A stretch of DNA of 46,275 nucleotides from a virus, in IMG/VR virus record IMGVR_UViG_3300044841_000164, positions 1 to 46,275 of that record; one strand, written 5' to 3'. Below the pieces are notes generated by a model, which was not told the origin of the DNA, ran no database searches, and saw only the letters and a list, made by a program, of their open reading frames with translations. The translations under genes were made by a program, and so were the position numbers. Of this stretch, positions 22,631 through 30,707 are shown one piece after another (the first letter of the stretch is position 1; each line of letters begins with the position of its first letter).

Positions 22631-24646
22631 CTACCACTTCTTGACGAAGCCGCCGCGCCGGCGGGGGACGCGGAAAGAGGAAGGGGGTGTCGGGTTTCGG
22701 GTGTTGGGTTTCCGGTTGGGCTGCTCGCCGGTTGGTGGCCACTGGTCGCTGTCCTCTTCCCTGGGACCGCGGGCGTCTCGCCCGGCGTCCTCGCCGCTGC
22801 TATCGCCGCCGCCGTTTGGCTTCCGGCCTCTGGCCTCTGCCCGCTGCTCTCTTCGCTCTTCCTTCGCGCGCGCTGCGTCTACCAGCAGCCGCTCGCGGCG
22901 CTGCTCCGGATTCGGGTTGAGGATCTCCTTGGCGGCGATGGCGTACACGCGGGCGTCCCAGGCTTCGTTTCGCGCGCTCTCTCTCACCTTCACCCAGCGC
23001 CACACTGAGAAGCCGCGGTGCACCGAGCGAATGCGCTTCTCGGAAGTGATTTGCTTAAACCACTCGTCGCTGTAAGTGTCAGGCACGTGGCAGAAGCCGG
23101 GCCCGGGCTTCGTCACGCGAAACATGGCGGCCGCTTTATCTTTCGCGGCCTCAGTGCCGAGGAGGTAGAGCTTTACGCGCGGCGTGCCCACTCGCGAAGG
23201 CTTCTTCGGCGCGATCGGCCGGCCGGGCACGTTCGCGCCTTTGATCGCGAACCAGCGTTGCGCGCGGTAGCGATAGCAGAATTTATAAGTGGCGTCGGTG
23301 GAGTGGCCGCCAGTGTCTATAGCGCCAGCCGTGGCGCGCATGGTGACGCCGAACTCGTGCTTCCAGTCCGTAGTCAGATAGTCGAAGAGATCGTCCCAGA
23401 CGGGCGCTGGAAAAGTCTCAGTGTTGCCGAGTAGGGTTTTGTAGTCTATGGACCATGTCTCGTCGTCGAGGCCCCAACCGAGGATCTCGACCTCAATGCG
23501 GTCCGGGTGAACGTCGGCGCCGAAGGTGATATAGCAAACGCCGGCGGGCACTGGCGCCGCGTAGGCCTCGCGGTGGAATAACACCTCTTCTTCGTCGAGT
23601 CCCTCGCCTTGTTCAAACAACTCTCCCAGCGTCGAGTTGACCCACACCTGGTACTTTTCGTAGCTCTTCGCGCGCTTTGCTTCGGTCAGCTTCACGGCCA
23701 TGCCGCCCCAGGTGATTTCCGGGGAGTAAGTGCCGAGCAGCTTGAAGCTGGCGGTGCCTTTGAATTCCGCGTGCGCGCGCCATTCCCAGTTTGCGAGTAT
23801 CTCTTCCTTCTCGTCGTCTTCGTTGAGGCCTTCACAAAACACGCACTGGAAGCAGGCGTTCTCGGGCTCGCGCTTTAGCTCGGTCCACTTAATTGAACTC
23901 CAGAGAATTTCCTGAAACTCGCCGCAGCGCTGGCAGGGTACGAACAAGCGGCGCTGGTCGCCGAGGTTGTAAGCAGTCTCAATGCGCGAGCTGCCCTTAA
24001 TCGTCGGCGTGGAGGTGAGTATCGAAAGCGCCTGGCCCACCTTCTCATAGTTCAGCAGCCGGACGTCGGCAAGGTCGAGCGGATCGCCGTGGCCGCCGGC
24101 GTTCGCCGGGTAGAGATCAATCTCGTCGGCGAGGAGCAAGCTGAATTCCTGGGCCAGCAATCCGGCCGGGGCGTTGGCGCCCGCGAAGAAGGTGTAACCG
24201 CCGAGAAACTTCTTGTAGAACATCGTGTTCTCGCCGTCGCGCGTGCGCGTGTCCTCGACGATCTGGCGCAGCACGGGGGACTCTTCGACCATGGCGCTCC
24301 AGCGCTCGCGGCTGAAAAGCTTCGCGTCGTCGAGCGTGGGCCGGAGGTTCATGATCGGCCGCGGGTCGATGTGCATGAAGTAACCGTTAGCGTTGAGCAG
24401 CAGCCCCTCAGTCTTGCCGACGCGGGACGCGGACCAGAGCACTATGGTGCGCACGCTGGAATCGGTGATGCAGTTTAGTGGTTCGATGAGGAAGGGCCGC
24501 GCGGCCATGGTCCACTTCTCGCCGCGCTGCGGTCCCTGGGAAACGTAGCGGTAAGTGTCGGCCCACTCGCTGCCGGTCAGCAGCGCATCCGGAATGGCGG
24601 CGTTAATCGCGTCGCGAAAGATTTGCTGGATGGCGGGGGAAGACAT
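22631..24646 (-). CDS. Terminase large subunit (lambda GpA family)
   Basis: A 671-aa packaging ATPase-nuclease. Residues 72-80 (SASRVGKTE) are the atypical Walker A of GpA proteins, and 170-177 (LLLADEID) the Walker B. A zinc ribbon follows (CQRCGEF at 238-244, CFQCVFC at 265-271). The C-terminal half has the nuclease pattern (ITFGADVHPDRIEVEILGWG). The last 80 residues are low complexity and derive partly from repeat DNA (GRDARGPREEDSDQWPPTG, RKPNTRNPTPP). It docks on the portal and cuts and pumps DNA. Confidence 0.93.
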   Translation of the reverse strand: MSSPAIQQIFRDAINAAIPDALLTGSEWADTYRYVSQGPQRGEKWTMAARPFLIEPLNCITDSSVRTIVLWSASRVGKTEGLLLNANGYFMHIDPRPIMNLRPTLDDAKLFSRERWSAMVEESPVLRQIVEDTRTRDGENTMFYKKFLGGYTFFAGANAPAGLLAQEFSLLLADEIDLYPANAGGHGDPLDLADVRLLNYEKVGQALSILTSTPTIKGSSRIETAYNLGDQRRLFVPCQRCGEFQEILWSSIKWTELKREPENACFQCVFCEGLNEDDEKEEILANWEWRAHAEFKGTASFKLLGTYSPEITWGGMAVKLTEAKRAKSYEKYQVWVNSTLGELFEQGEGLDEEEVLFHREAYAAPVPAGVCYITFGADVHPDRIEVEILGWGLDDETWSIDYKTLLGNTETFPAPVWDDLFDYLTTDWKHEFGVTMRATAGAIDTGGHSTDATYKFCYRYRAQRWFAIKGANVPGRPIAPKKPSRVGTPRVKLYLLGTEAAKDKAAAMFRVTKPGPGFCHVPDTYSDEWFKQITSEKRIRSVHRGFSVWRWVKVRESARNEAWDARVYAIAAKEILNPNPEQRRERLLVDAARAKEERREQRAEARGRKPNGGGDSSGEDAGRDARGPREEDSDQWPPTGEQPNRKPNTRNPTPPSSFRVPRRRGGFVKKW
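22755..22790. repeat. GC-rich palindromic element inside terminase gene
   Basis: GGGACCGCGGGCGTCTCGCC-type element, related to those at 24711-24738 and 33888-33965. Here it is read as part of the disordered C-terminus of the terminase. Confidence 0.5.
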
Positions 24647-24652
24647 TGAACT

Positions 24653-24686
24653 ACAGTGGGCAGTGGGCAGTGGGCAGTGGGCAGTC
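24653..24686. repeat. Heptanucleotide tandem repeat (CAGTGGG)n
   Basis: Four and a half copies of CAGTGGG directly upstream of the terminase large subunit start (24646), in the gap to the next gene. Confidence 0.85.
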
Positions 24687-24710
24687 GGAGAAACTCAGAG
24701 GCCAGTGAGC

Positions 24711-24738
24711 GCTGGGAGCGCGGGCGTCCCGCCCGCAA
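24711..24738. repeat. REP-like palindrome
   Basis: GGGAGCGCGGGCGTCCCGCCCGC contains a perfect GCGGGCG-TCC-CGCCCGC hairpin in the 24647-24778 gap. Confidence 0.6.
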
Positions 24739-24778
24739 TGAGCGGAGGCTCGGCGACGCGAACTTCTGCGGTTAGCGA

Positions 24779-25036
24779 TCATTTCTCCTCGGCGACCTCA
24801 GCGCGACGGCGGCCCTTATGGAAGAGTTCGTGGACTCGCGACGCCGAGAGACCAAACTCTCGCGCTACTTCCGCACGACGTTTACCTGATTTCACTGCGC
24901 TGTAAATCAAGTCGATTCTCCTTACACGAGCGCGGGCCTTGCTATGAGCAGCTTCCCTCTCAATAAAGCGTTTCTCGCGCGCTATCTCACTCGCGAGCAG
25001 TTGCTGTTCACTGAGTAGGATTTCTAGTCTTGTCAT
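24779..25036 (-). CDS. Small helix-turn-helix protein next to terminase
   Basis: This 85-aa protein has an N-terminal coiled coil (LLSEQQLLASEIAREKRFIE) followed by a sigma-70 region 4 or resolvase-type HTH (IDLIYSAVKSGKRRAEVARE, FGLSASRVHELF). It sits between the terminase subunits, 5 bp from the small subunit gene. It may bind the packaging site or act as a regulator; not resolved. Confidence 0.6.
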   Translation of the reverse strand: MTRLEILLSEQQLLASEIAREKRFIEREAAHSKARARVRRIDLIYSAVKSGKRRAEVAREFGLSASRVHELFHKGRRRAEVAEEK

Positions 25037-25041
25037 CCGCG

Positions 25042-25602
25042 TTAAAGTATTTCCGGGTAGTCGCGCTTCAAGTCATCGAATATCAGCGCGAAGTCTGTCT
25101 CCATCTGCCGCGCCTGTTCGGCCGAAAGCTTGAAGCGCCGGCGCGCTTCTTTCGCGTAGCGCGTAAAACGAGTGTGGACCCCTTTGACCAGGTTGAAAGC
25201 CTCCTCGCGAAACTCGCTGCGCGGCGCCAGCTCGCCGCGTTCACGCTGCAGCTTGAGCACGATGCGCGCCGCCTCGGCCGTTGTCTTCTGCGTGCGCGCG
25301 TGCGTGAGCGGCGCGGCGCTGGCAATCTCGCGCGGGTCTCGAGAGAGCGCGGCCGTAGCATCAGCCAGGTCGTAAAACTTTTCCCGAGCGCGTTCGAACT
25401 TCGGCTTGAGCCCGGCGGCATTCAGCAGCTTGACGACGGTCGCGCGGTCCTTGCCCGACGCGCGATGCAGCTCGGAGATGTTGGCCACCTTCGCCTGGTC
25501 CGCGGCCCAGTCAGCAAGCGAAGCTTGCGACGGCGGACCGGTGACCGATGACGGTTGGCCGCCGGCGGTCTGCGGTCTGCGGTCTGCGGTCGCTTTACTC
25601 AT
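25042..25602 (-). CDS. Terminase small subunit (Nu1-like)
   Basis: This 186-aa protein has residues 35-100 forming a Nu1-type winged helix DNA-binding unit (VANISELHRASGKDRATVVK.. LLNAAGLKP.. YDLADATAAL), then long helices for oligomerisation and contact with the large subunit (QKTTAEAARIVLKLQRERGE.. AEQARQMETDFALIFDDLKR). The N-terminus (ATADRRPQTAGGQPSSV) is encoded by CGGTCTG heptamer repeats. It recognises the packaging site. Confidence 0.8.
   Translation of the reverse strand: MSKATADRRPQTAGGQPSSVTGPPSQASLADWAADQAKVANISELHRASGKDRATVVKLLNAAGLKPKFERAREKFYDLADATAALSRDPREIASAAPLTHARTQKTTAEAARIVLKLQRERGELAPRSEFREEAFNLVKGVHTRFTRYAKEARRRFKLSAEQARQMETDFALIFDDLKRDYPEIL
25565..25591. repeat. Heptanucleotide tandem repeat (CGGTCTG)n
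   Basis: Three to four copies of CGGTCTG inside the first codons of the terminase small subunit gene. Confidence 0.8.
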
Positions 25603-25805
25603 AGGCTGTAAGCTGCTTTCAGCAGCGATTGATAAAACCGGCGAGCTTCGAGACCTTGGAATTCGCGGCGTTCATTTCGGTAAACCTCGAAGCATTCAAC
25701 GCAGACGCGAATGCCGGTGACCTCATACGGCCCAGCGCGCTCCGGATGCAGGACGCAGGTGCTGCTATTAGCTGGCTTTTCCGATCCGTTCTTATCCGTA
25801 TTCAT
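25599..25805 (-). CDS. Small zinc-finger-like protein
   Basis: This 68-aa protein contains CVLHPER.. VTGIRVCVECFEVYR, with Cys-His and CVEC pairs that could form one zinc site of the type seen in small phage proteins. The stop region overlaps the start of the terminase small subunit gene by 4 bp. Function unknown. Confidence 0.5.
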   Translation of the reverse strand: MNTDKNGSEKPANSSTCVLHPERAGPYEVTGIRVCVECFEVYRNERREFQGLEARRFYQSLLKAAYSL

Positions 25806-25820
25806 CTGTGGCTTGCCTTC

Positions 25821-26426
25821 CTATGTGGCGCGGACCTCGAGGCCTTCCTCTTCAAACCGTTTTAAGAGTTTCGTCTGTTGCCGCCGACTCTTGCATTCGA
25901 TAACCAGGCGAATGTGTTCGGTGAAGACCGCGGTGCGCGACTTCGGCTCGTCAGGCTCTTCGACGTCGATCGTGTGCAGCGACTTGAGCAGCTCTTCGAG
26001 GTCCGGCATCTCGGCTATGGTCTCGTCGAGCAGCTGCTGCAGCGTCTCCGCGTCGTGCTCGGCCATGCCGGTCATTGGATCGAGCGATGCGAGCACTGCC
26101 TTCTCTTCCTCGAGCGACAGGTCCACCTGGGTGAAAGGAATGAGCTGCTCCGGATCCTGCCGCAGCGCCTCTTCAATGCGCGCCTGGCCGTCGATGAGAT
26201 TGCCGGTGCGCACGTTCTCGATAACTTCCGTCACCCAGCCGACGACGCCGAGCATCTTGCGCACGGCCTCGCGCTGGTCTTCCGGATGCCGGCGATAGTT
26301 GAGTGGGTTGAACTTGAATTCATTCGCCGGCTTCGTACCGTGGCCGACGATGCGATTGCGCCAGCCTGGCGACTTGCGCGCCGGTTTCGAGTTTCGGGTT
26401 TCGGGTTTCGGGTTTTTAGTTGTCAT
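25821..26426 (-). CDS. ParB-like nuclease-domain protein
   Basis: In this 201-aa protein residues 35-120 match the ParB/sulfiredoxin-like fold found in phage ParB-methylase genes: NPLNYRRHPEDQREAVRKML, then VTEVIENVRTGNLIDGQARI (the usual DG.AR.. motif), ALRQDPEQLIPFTQVDLSLE and EEKAVLASLDP. No methyltransferase domain follows. The N-terminus (KNPKPETRNSKPARKSP) is from a GTTTCGG heptamer repeat. It may modulate DNA modification or partitioning; the role is uncertain. Confidence 0.75.
   Translation of the reverse strand: MTTKNPKPETRNSKPARKSPGWRNRIVGHGTKPANEFKFNPLNYRRHPEDQREAVRKMLGVVGWVTEVIENVRTGNLIDGQARIEEALRQDPEQLIPFTQVDLSLEEEKAVLASLDPMTGMAEHDAETLQQLLDETIAEMPDLEELLKSLHTIDVEEPDEPKSRTAVFTEHIRLVIECKSRRQQTKLLKRFEEEGLEVRAT
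25850..25866. repeat. Dispersed palindrome, site 5
   Basis: CTTCAAACCGTTTTAAG, near the 3' end of the ParB-like gene, inside coding sequence. Confidence 0.55.
26385..26415. repeat. Heptanucleotide tandem repeat (GTTTCGG)n
   Basis: About four copies at the start of the ParB-like gene, encoding its first residues. Confidence 0.8.
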
Positions 26427-26749
26427 TGTTGGCTTTGCTCTTCGACTGCCCGATCACCAAGGACTTTGAAGCGGAGTAAGTTGAGCAAACTCGCGTCCTC
26501 GTAAACACCGGCGACGCAGCCCCATCCTCTCGAGTTTGTGCCGACGAGACCGTTAAGTACTCCGAGGATTCCCATCACATTTGGACCGTCGGGCTCCATT
26601 GGCCCAACCTGCACGGTCGGGTGGTCGGCAAGGCGATCGTTTACGACAACGCGCTTGGCCATTAGTTCCGCTACCGCTGCGGTATCAAGTTCCATCATCT
26701 CGTTGAGGAGCTTAACAATGCGCTCCGCGAGTTCGAGATCAACTGGCAT
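26423..26749 (-). CDS. Hypothetical protein
   Basis: This 108-aa protein has an N-terminal helix (LELAERIVKLLNEMMELDTAAVAELM), then VVVNDRLADHPTVQV and a Gly-rich middle (VMGILGVLNGLVGTNSRGWG). The style recalls small phage proteins of the replication/accessory region. Its stop overlaps the ParB-like start by 4 bp, so it is in the same operon. No family recognised. Confidence 0.5.
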   Translation of the reverse strand: MPVDLELAERIVKLLNEMMELDTAAVAELMAKRVVVNDRLADHPTVQVGPMEPDGPNVMGILGVLNGLVGTNSRGWGCVAGVYEDASLLNLLRFKVLGDRAVEEQSQQ

Positions 26750-26841
26750 GTTCCACCTCCAATAACTTTGCGAACGTTACCCGGTCGCTACGGCTCCCGG
26801 CTCTGACTTCCTCCCCTTTACCCGTTCCCCTTTTCCCCTGT

Positions 26842-27501
26842 TCACCCTCGCGGTGCAAACGCCTTCCGGAGTTGCCCCTGGTAGATATCGCCGAAGCGTT
26901 TCAGGAACACTTTCCGCGCTGGTCCATAGAGCACGTCTTTCTCGACTATTCGGGCGAAGGGCACCAAGATGTAGAGCGCAACCAGTCTGCCGCCTTTCCC
27001 GCGACCGCTCCGCTTCTCTCCGCGATAGCTAGATGGTTTCCCCTGAAACAGCACAAAGCCCTTACCCGACTTAAGCGGCAACACTACGTCGCGTTTCCCT
27101 CTCAACGCCGCGGGGCGTTGCGCGGCGCGAATCAGATCTCGCTTGGTCCGTCGCACGTTGCTGGTGGGTATCGCGATGAACTCGCCGCGTGGCAGCTTCA
27201 GCACGATCGAGCCCGGGCGGTTGTCTTCCACGAACTTCGCAAGCCACTCCGCCGCGGTGCCCACCCAGGCCTCGAGCTTCTGCTTGGTAGCGGGTTTAAT
27301 GCGCACGCCGAAGATGTTCGAGGGCCTGTTCCAGTTCGTGCGTATCTCAAACGCGCCGCCCTGCTGCTTGTCGAGCCCTTTGGCGGTCGCCGTCTGGATA
27401 TCCTTGGCGACGAGAGTCAGGGCCGAGGCGAGGGCAAACGTCGTCTGCTTGTCCAGATACTTGTTGCCGGAGATTGTCGATGTGACTTTGGCTGTGAACA
27501 T
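26842..27501 (-). CDS. Putative virion morphogenesis protein (DUF6441-like)
   Basis: This 219-aa basic protein (AFEIRTNWNRPSNIFGVRIKP.. EWLAKFVEDNRPG.. GEFIAIPTSNVRRTKRDLIR.. LVALYILVPFARIVEKDVLY) resembles the pattern of DUF6441/minor tail or neck proteins: a RxxW start, an E-G segment, an aIP motif and C-terminal aromatic residues. It lies upstream of the packaging genes rather than with other neck genes, so the assignment is tentative. Confidence 0.5.
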   Translation of the reverse strand: MFTAKVTSTISGNKYLDKQTTFALASALTLVAKDIQTATAKGLDKQQGGAFEIRTNWNRPSNIFGVRIKPATKQKLEAWVGTAAEWLAKFVEDNRPGSIVLKLPRGEFIAIPTSNVRRTKRDLIRAAQRPAALRGKRDVVLPLKSGKGFVLFQGKPSSYRGEKRSGRGKGGRLVALYILVPFARIVEKDVLYGPARKVFLKRFGDIYQGQLRKAFAPRG

Positions 27502-27505
27502 AGAT

Positions 27506-28114
27506 TTACTGACGGTCGACGGTCGACGGTCGACGGTCGGCTCTTCTCCAGTACACCTTCTCCGTCGCCTTCCCGTCCGAGCGAATCACGACCGGGCCGC
27601 CGTTGCGGTTGCACTTGACGGCCTCGTCGCGCTTCTCATGATGCGCGAGCGACTGCTCGACGCTCTGCCGATCGAGATCGGTCTCTTCAATAATTTCCTC
27701 GATCGACATCGGCACCGGGCCGAGACAGTCGAGCACTTCACTGTGTTTCCAGTCGTCGCTGCGCGCCTGCACCAGCACCTGGTGGCGCCACTTGTTGAGC
27801 GGACCGCGGAAGCGTTCGAACCGGACGGCCAGGGCTGCCAGCTCCCGGCCCAACTCGCAGGCTTCGCGCTCCCCTGGTTGGCGCAGTCGATCGCGTGACT
27901 GGTGGCGCGGGCCCGGCCGCGGCGCATCGTGATAGGGACGATCGCGGTCCCGATAGAAGCCGCGGCCGCCGCGCCGTTTAGCGCGTGCCGCGGTGGGCGA
28001 ATCAGAGGGGGAGTAGGCCAAAGTAAGTGCTGAATGCTGAATGCTGAATGCTGAATGCTGAGTTACTTCAGCTCTTCCTGAATCTGCCCCGAAAGCCAAT
28101 CCTCGGGCGCCCAC
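27506..28114 (-). CDS. HTH-containing hypothetical protein, start uncertain
   Basis: The maximal frame is 202 aa and overlaps the nuclease gene by 52 bp. Its first 30 residues (QHSAFSIQHSAL) are encoded by GAATGCT heptamers, so a start near 28021 (TTG) or later is possible. The middle is Arg-rich. The C-terminal half has a winged-helix pattern (LDCLGPVPMSIEEIIEETDL, DRQSVEQSLAHHEKR, DGKATEKVYWRR). The last residues (ADRRPSTVDR) come from CGGTCGA repeats. A DNA-binding role is plausible. Confidence 0.5.
   Translation of the reverse strand: MGARGLAFGADSGRAEVTQHSAFSIQHSALTLAYSPSDSPTAARAKRRGGRGFYRDRDRPYHDAPRPGPRHQSRDRLRQPGEREACELGRELAALAVRFERFRGPLNKWRHQVLVQARSDDWKHSEVLDCLGPVPMSIEEIIEETDLDRQSVEQSLAHHEKRDEAVKCNRNGGPVVIRSDGKATEKVYWRRADRRPSTVDRQ
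27511..27539. repeat. Heptanucleotide tandem repeat (CGGTCGA)n
   Basis: Four copies of CGGTCGA at the 3' end of the gene 27506-28114. The same unit recurs at 33618-33648. Confidence 0.85.
28028..28062. repeat. Heptanucleotide tandem repeat (GAATGCT)n
   Basis: Four to five copies ending exactly at the stop of the VRR-NUC gene (28063). Confidence 0.85.
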
Positions 28115-28422
28115 TTGCGCGCATCGTCGCCGGCGCCGTTGAGGGCCTCAATAGTTTCCGCCTGCGCGGGGGTCAGCGTGCCGAGCCGGCCGTTTCTGTC
28201 GTAACCCTTCAGCTCGCGATGCAGCGTGTGGCGCCGGTCAGTGTGGCGCAGGGGAATCAACTGCAGGTCGAGAATTCCCTCCGACGAATTCGTCAGATAT
28301 CGCAGCCAGAGAAAGCGCCAGCCGAGCGCGGCGCAGGCCTCGCGGACACATTCGCCAAGTTGCTCTTCCGTCATCTGCCTCGTGATAAGTGCTGAGTTCT
28401 GGGTGCGAAGTTCTGCGCTCAT
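28063..28422 (-). CDS. VRR-NUC family nuclease
   Basis: This 119-aa protein contains a compact VRR-NUC/Holliday-resolvase-like core: EEQLGECVREACAALGWRFL, then EGILDLQLI (catalytic Asp), HRELKGYDRNGRLG (Glu and Lys of the ExK motif), LTPAQAETIEALNGAG and a terminal KWAPEDWLSG. Such stand-alone VRR-NUC proteins are common near phage replication genes and cut branched or flap DNA. The ATG forms an ATGA overlap with the ThiF gene stop; M17 is an alternative start that would drop the repeat-derived N-terminus. Confidence 0.8.
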   Translation of the reverse strand: MSAELRTQNSALITRQMTEEQLGECVREACAALGWRFLWLRYLTNSSEGILDLQLIPLRHTDRRHTLHRELKGYDRNGRLGTLTPAQAETIEALNGAGDDARKWAPEDWLSGQIQEELK

Positions 28423-29369
28423 GCTGCCACCTCGTTGCGTTCGTAGCCGATGACGAATTCGACTGAGCGATCAATCTCGCGCGCAATCTCTTCCGGCGTG
28501 CAGTAGAAAGACTTCACGGTCACTGAGGCGAGGTTGGCCACCGACTGGTAAACCTTCAGGTCGTTAGTGACGAGCAGGCGCGTGAGCATGTTGTTGGCCA
28601 TCCAGGCGACGGCCGGATTGATGTTGAGCGATTGCAGGTTCGCAGCTTGCAGCTCCGCGCACGACATCTCGCGGTCTTGAACTTCATCGCGGCCGGGTAT
28701 CAGCAGACTCGGATACTGCAGCGCCGGCGAGGGCAGCGCCGCCACTTTGCCCGGGGCAACGAAGGCGCCCTCGCACTGGTCCACGTCGAGGGCCGAGCCC
28801 AGCATCACGCGGCCGGTATCTTTCAGATTGCCGCAGTCCAGCCACCAAACCCGCGGCGGTCCCATGCTCACCTCTTCCGGATTGTGCCCCAGGGTTTGGT
28901 TGAGGACCGACCGCGCCTTTGCATTGTCGACGCAGCCGATGATGACAATCAGATCGCTCGCGCCAAACATATGGCTCTCGTCAAACTCGCTCTGGAAGAC
29001 TGCGGTGTTGAGTCCCCAAGCTGGCCCATAGCGCTGCGCGAGGGCAATCGCTTTCGGTTGACCGATCTCCGCGTCGCAGAAATTCTGGCGCCCGATGTTT
29101 TTCTCTTCAACGACGTCCGGGTCGACGAGCGTGAGTTGCGCGGCCTTGCCGTTGTCGTGCATAACGCGCATCAGCCGGCCCAGGTGCGGCGCGACATAGC
29201 CGCCTATGCCGCCGCAGCCGGCCAGAATGAATTGCACGCTCGACCACTCCGGCACGACAACCGTGGCGGCGTTCATGAAGTCGAGATTCAGCGACGGCGG
29301 GTTAGGCCCGATTTCGGGTTTCGGTTTCGCAGCCTGGAATGGTGAATGCCGTTTGTTTTTTCTGCTCAT
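28419..29369 (-). CDS. PRTRC ThiF/E1-like protein
   Basis: This 316-aa protein is an E1-type adenylating enzyme of the ThiF superfamily: nucleotide-binding GCGGIGG at 51-57, LVDPDVVEEKNIGRQNF at 81-97 (metal/ATP Asp and Arg), EIGQPKAIALAQRYG at 101-115, and IIGCVDNAKAR at 143-153. SCAELQAANLQSLNINPAVA at 236-255 matches the PRTRC ThiF signature, with C237 as the likely thioester cysteine. It would adenylate the C-terminus of a ubiquitin-like partner. It is the last gene of the cassette, in the usual PRTRC order. Confidence 0.85.
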   Translation of the reverse strand: MSRKNKRHSPFQAAKPKPEIGPNPPSLNLDFMNAATVVVPEWSSVQFILAGCGGIGGYVAPHLGRLMRVMHDNGKAAQLTLVDPDVVEEKNIGRQNFCDAEIGQPKAIALAQRYGPAWGLNTAVFQSEFDESHMFGASDLIVIIGCVDNAKARSVLNQTLGHNPEEVSMGPPRVWWLDCGNLKDTGRVMLGSALDVDQCEGAFVAPGKVAALPSPALQYPSLLIPGRDEVQDREMSCAELQAANLQSLNINPAVAWMANNMLTRLLVTNDLKVYQSVANLASVTVKSFYCTPEEIAREIDRSVEFVIGYERNEVAA

Positions 29370-29399
29370 AGTCTTCCTTTGTTACTGACTTCATTGCTT

Positions 29400-29813
29400 C
29401 TAGGGATGCCCACACGCACACTGACACCTGAGCGACGCGCATCTGCCGTGCTCGCTGTTACGACAAGCTGCGGTCACAAACGCTGCTTTCTTTTGGCCGC
29501 GCAATATTTCGCTCTCAGTGTGGATCACCGGCTCATCCTGACCGGGCCACTGAAGAACGTAGAGCGTCTCCCTATGCGGTTTGCGGATGAGGAGTGTTAG
29601 CGGTCGGCGCTGCTGCGGCTTGGCCTGATCTGCGATGGCGTATTCAACACAGCCGCCAACAGGAACTACAGCAGTACACATGACATTAAGTGGCGTTCTC
29701 GGGTCTGACTCGTGGGCTGCGACGATTATTTCTCCCGGTTGGAATAGAGCGTCGGAAGGCACTGGCGTTTCTCCAAAGCCGCCGTCTGTCACGATCAGGA
29801 TTGGTCTACGCAT
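29400..29813 (-). CDS. Cysteine-rich C-terminus hypothetical protein within PRTRC cassette
   Basis: This 137-aa protein has an N-terminal globular part (RRPILIVTDGGFGETPVPSD.. LYVLQWPGQDEPVIHTES). The end is a Cys/His cluster (CRNSEHGRCASLRCQCACGH) likely to bind zinc. It overlaps the JAMM gene by 8 bp and precedes ThiF, so it belongs to the cassette transcript, but it is not one of the named PRTRC families I recognise. Confidence 0.55.
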   Translation of the reverse strand: MRRPILIVTDGGFGETPVPSDALFQPGEIIVAAHESDPRTPLNVMCTAVVPVGGCVEYAIADQAKPQQRRPLTLLIRKPHRETLYVLQWPGQDEPVIHTESEILRGQKKAAFVTAACRNSEHGRCASLRCQCACGHP

Positions 29814-30474
29814 TTCTGTCTCCCTTCCACGTAACGCAGTCCGTCACCCCTTCGGGCATTTCGAAAAACTCGCTTGCCGGGTATTCGTAGAAGTGGCCAA
29901 ACAACCCGACGCGCACGCGGATCGACGGGTTGGTAAAAATATTGCCGATGACACCGTAGAGCCGAAAGCTCATCGTGCCTTCGTCAGCGTCGTCAGTCGC
30001 GCTGAACACCGGATCCATTTCGTGGTGACTGTGCACTTCGATCACGGCGCGCTCTTCAAGACTGTTGGCGCCCTTCAGAGTCGGATCGACGTGTTCGGCG
30101 GTTGCGGTCTGTTCCGGAAAAATCAAGTGCCAGCCCGCGCGAGACAAAATAGTCCCGACGTTTGGCTTCTCACTGCTCAGGTAGAACAACGTCTCGCGCG
30201 GCTCCTTCTTCGCTATCGTCTGCGAAACATGGAATATCAGCGCCAGCATTTGCGCCGGCACTTTCGGATATCCCCACTGCACGTAGGGCTCGACGCTACG
30301 CAGCCCGCGCACTCGCGCGTCAGCGATCGGGATGCAGGCCTCGATGCCAGGGCGCCGGCCGCGCGCGTAGATGCCGCCGGCGCCGACGACATAGTCGAGC
30401 AGCAGCGTCTCGTCGACCGGTGGAAGCGGCGCGCCGCGAAGGGCAAGATGGTGATCGATAAGCCGCACGCTCAT
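29806..30474 (-). CDS. PRTRC system protein A-like JAMM metallopeptidase
   Basis: This 222-aa protein contains HSHHEMDPVFSATDDADE at 148-165, an exact JAMM motif HxH-x7-SxxD (H148, H150, S158, D161) of the Mov34/JAB deubiquitinase superfamily. Upstream ETLFYLSSEKP and downstream MSFRLYGVIGNI fit the core strands. In PRTRC cassettes protein A is the JAB peptidase, expected to cleave the Ub-like partner or remove it from targets. ATG forms an ATGA overlap with the preceding HTH gene. Confidence 0.85.
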   Translation of the reverse strand: MSVRLIDHHLALRGAPLPPVDETLLLDYVVGAGGIYARGRRPGIEACIPIADARVRGLRSVEPYVQWGYPKVPAQMLALIFHVSQTIAKKEPRETLFYLSSEKPNVGTILSRAGWHLIFPEQTATAEHVDPTLKGANSLEERAVIEVHSHHEMDPVFSATDDADEGTMSFRLYGVIGNIFTNPSIRVRVGLFGHFYEYPASEFFEMPEGVTDCVTWKGDRNA

Positions 30475-30707
30475 GCGTTTAATAACTCCTTGACGTCATC
30501 GCGCCGCGAGAGTGAACGTCGTAGCTTTCTTAAAGCGTTCTGTTCGATCAACCAGATGTTGGTGCGTGAGCAGCCGCAGACGAATGCGATCTCTACCAGC
30601 GTCCACCTTTTCAGCGGAGGCGTTGTCGCGCACAGCAAGAGTAAGCCGGCATCAATTCCGCCGTCCGGGTACTGCTGACTGCTAGGCGCTGACTGCTGGT
30701 TACTCAC
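30471..30707 (-). CDS. Sigma-70 region 4-like HTH protein
   Basis: This 78-aa protein starts at the GTG at 30707, which overlaps the TGA of the E2-like gene (GTGA). An in-frame ATG further upstream lies deep in that gene. The core RWTLVEIAFVCGCSRTNIWL, IEQNALRKLRRSL matches a sigma-factor region 4 helix-turn-helix. The N-terminus (NQQSAPSSQQ) is from repeat-like DNA. A small regulator embedded in the PRTRC operon; not a known PRTRC family. Confidence 0.65.
   Translation of the reverse strand: MSNQQSAPSSQQYPDGGIDAGLLLLCATTPPLKRWTLVEIAFVCGCSRTNIWLIEQNALRKLRRSLSRRDDVKELLNA

Noticed and set aside
24653-24686. Tandem repeats as a CRISPR array
   Set aside because: Units are 7 bp without spacers; no cas genes in the window.
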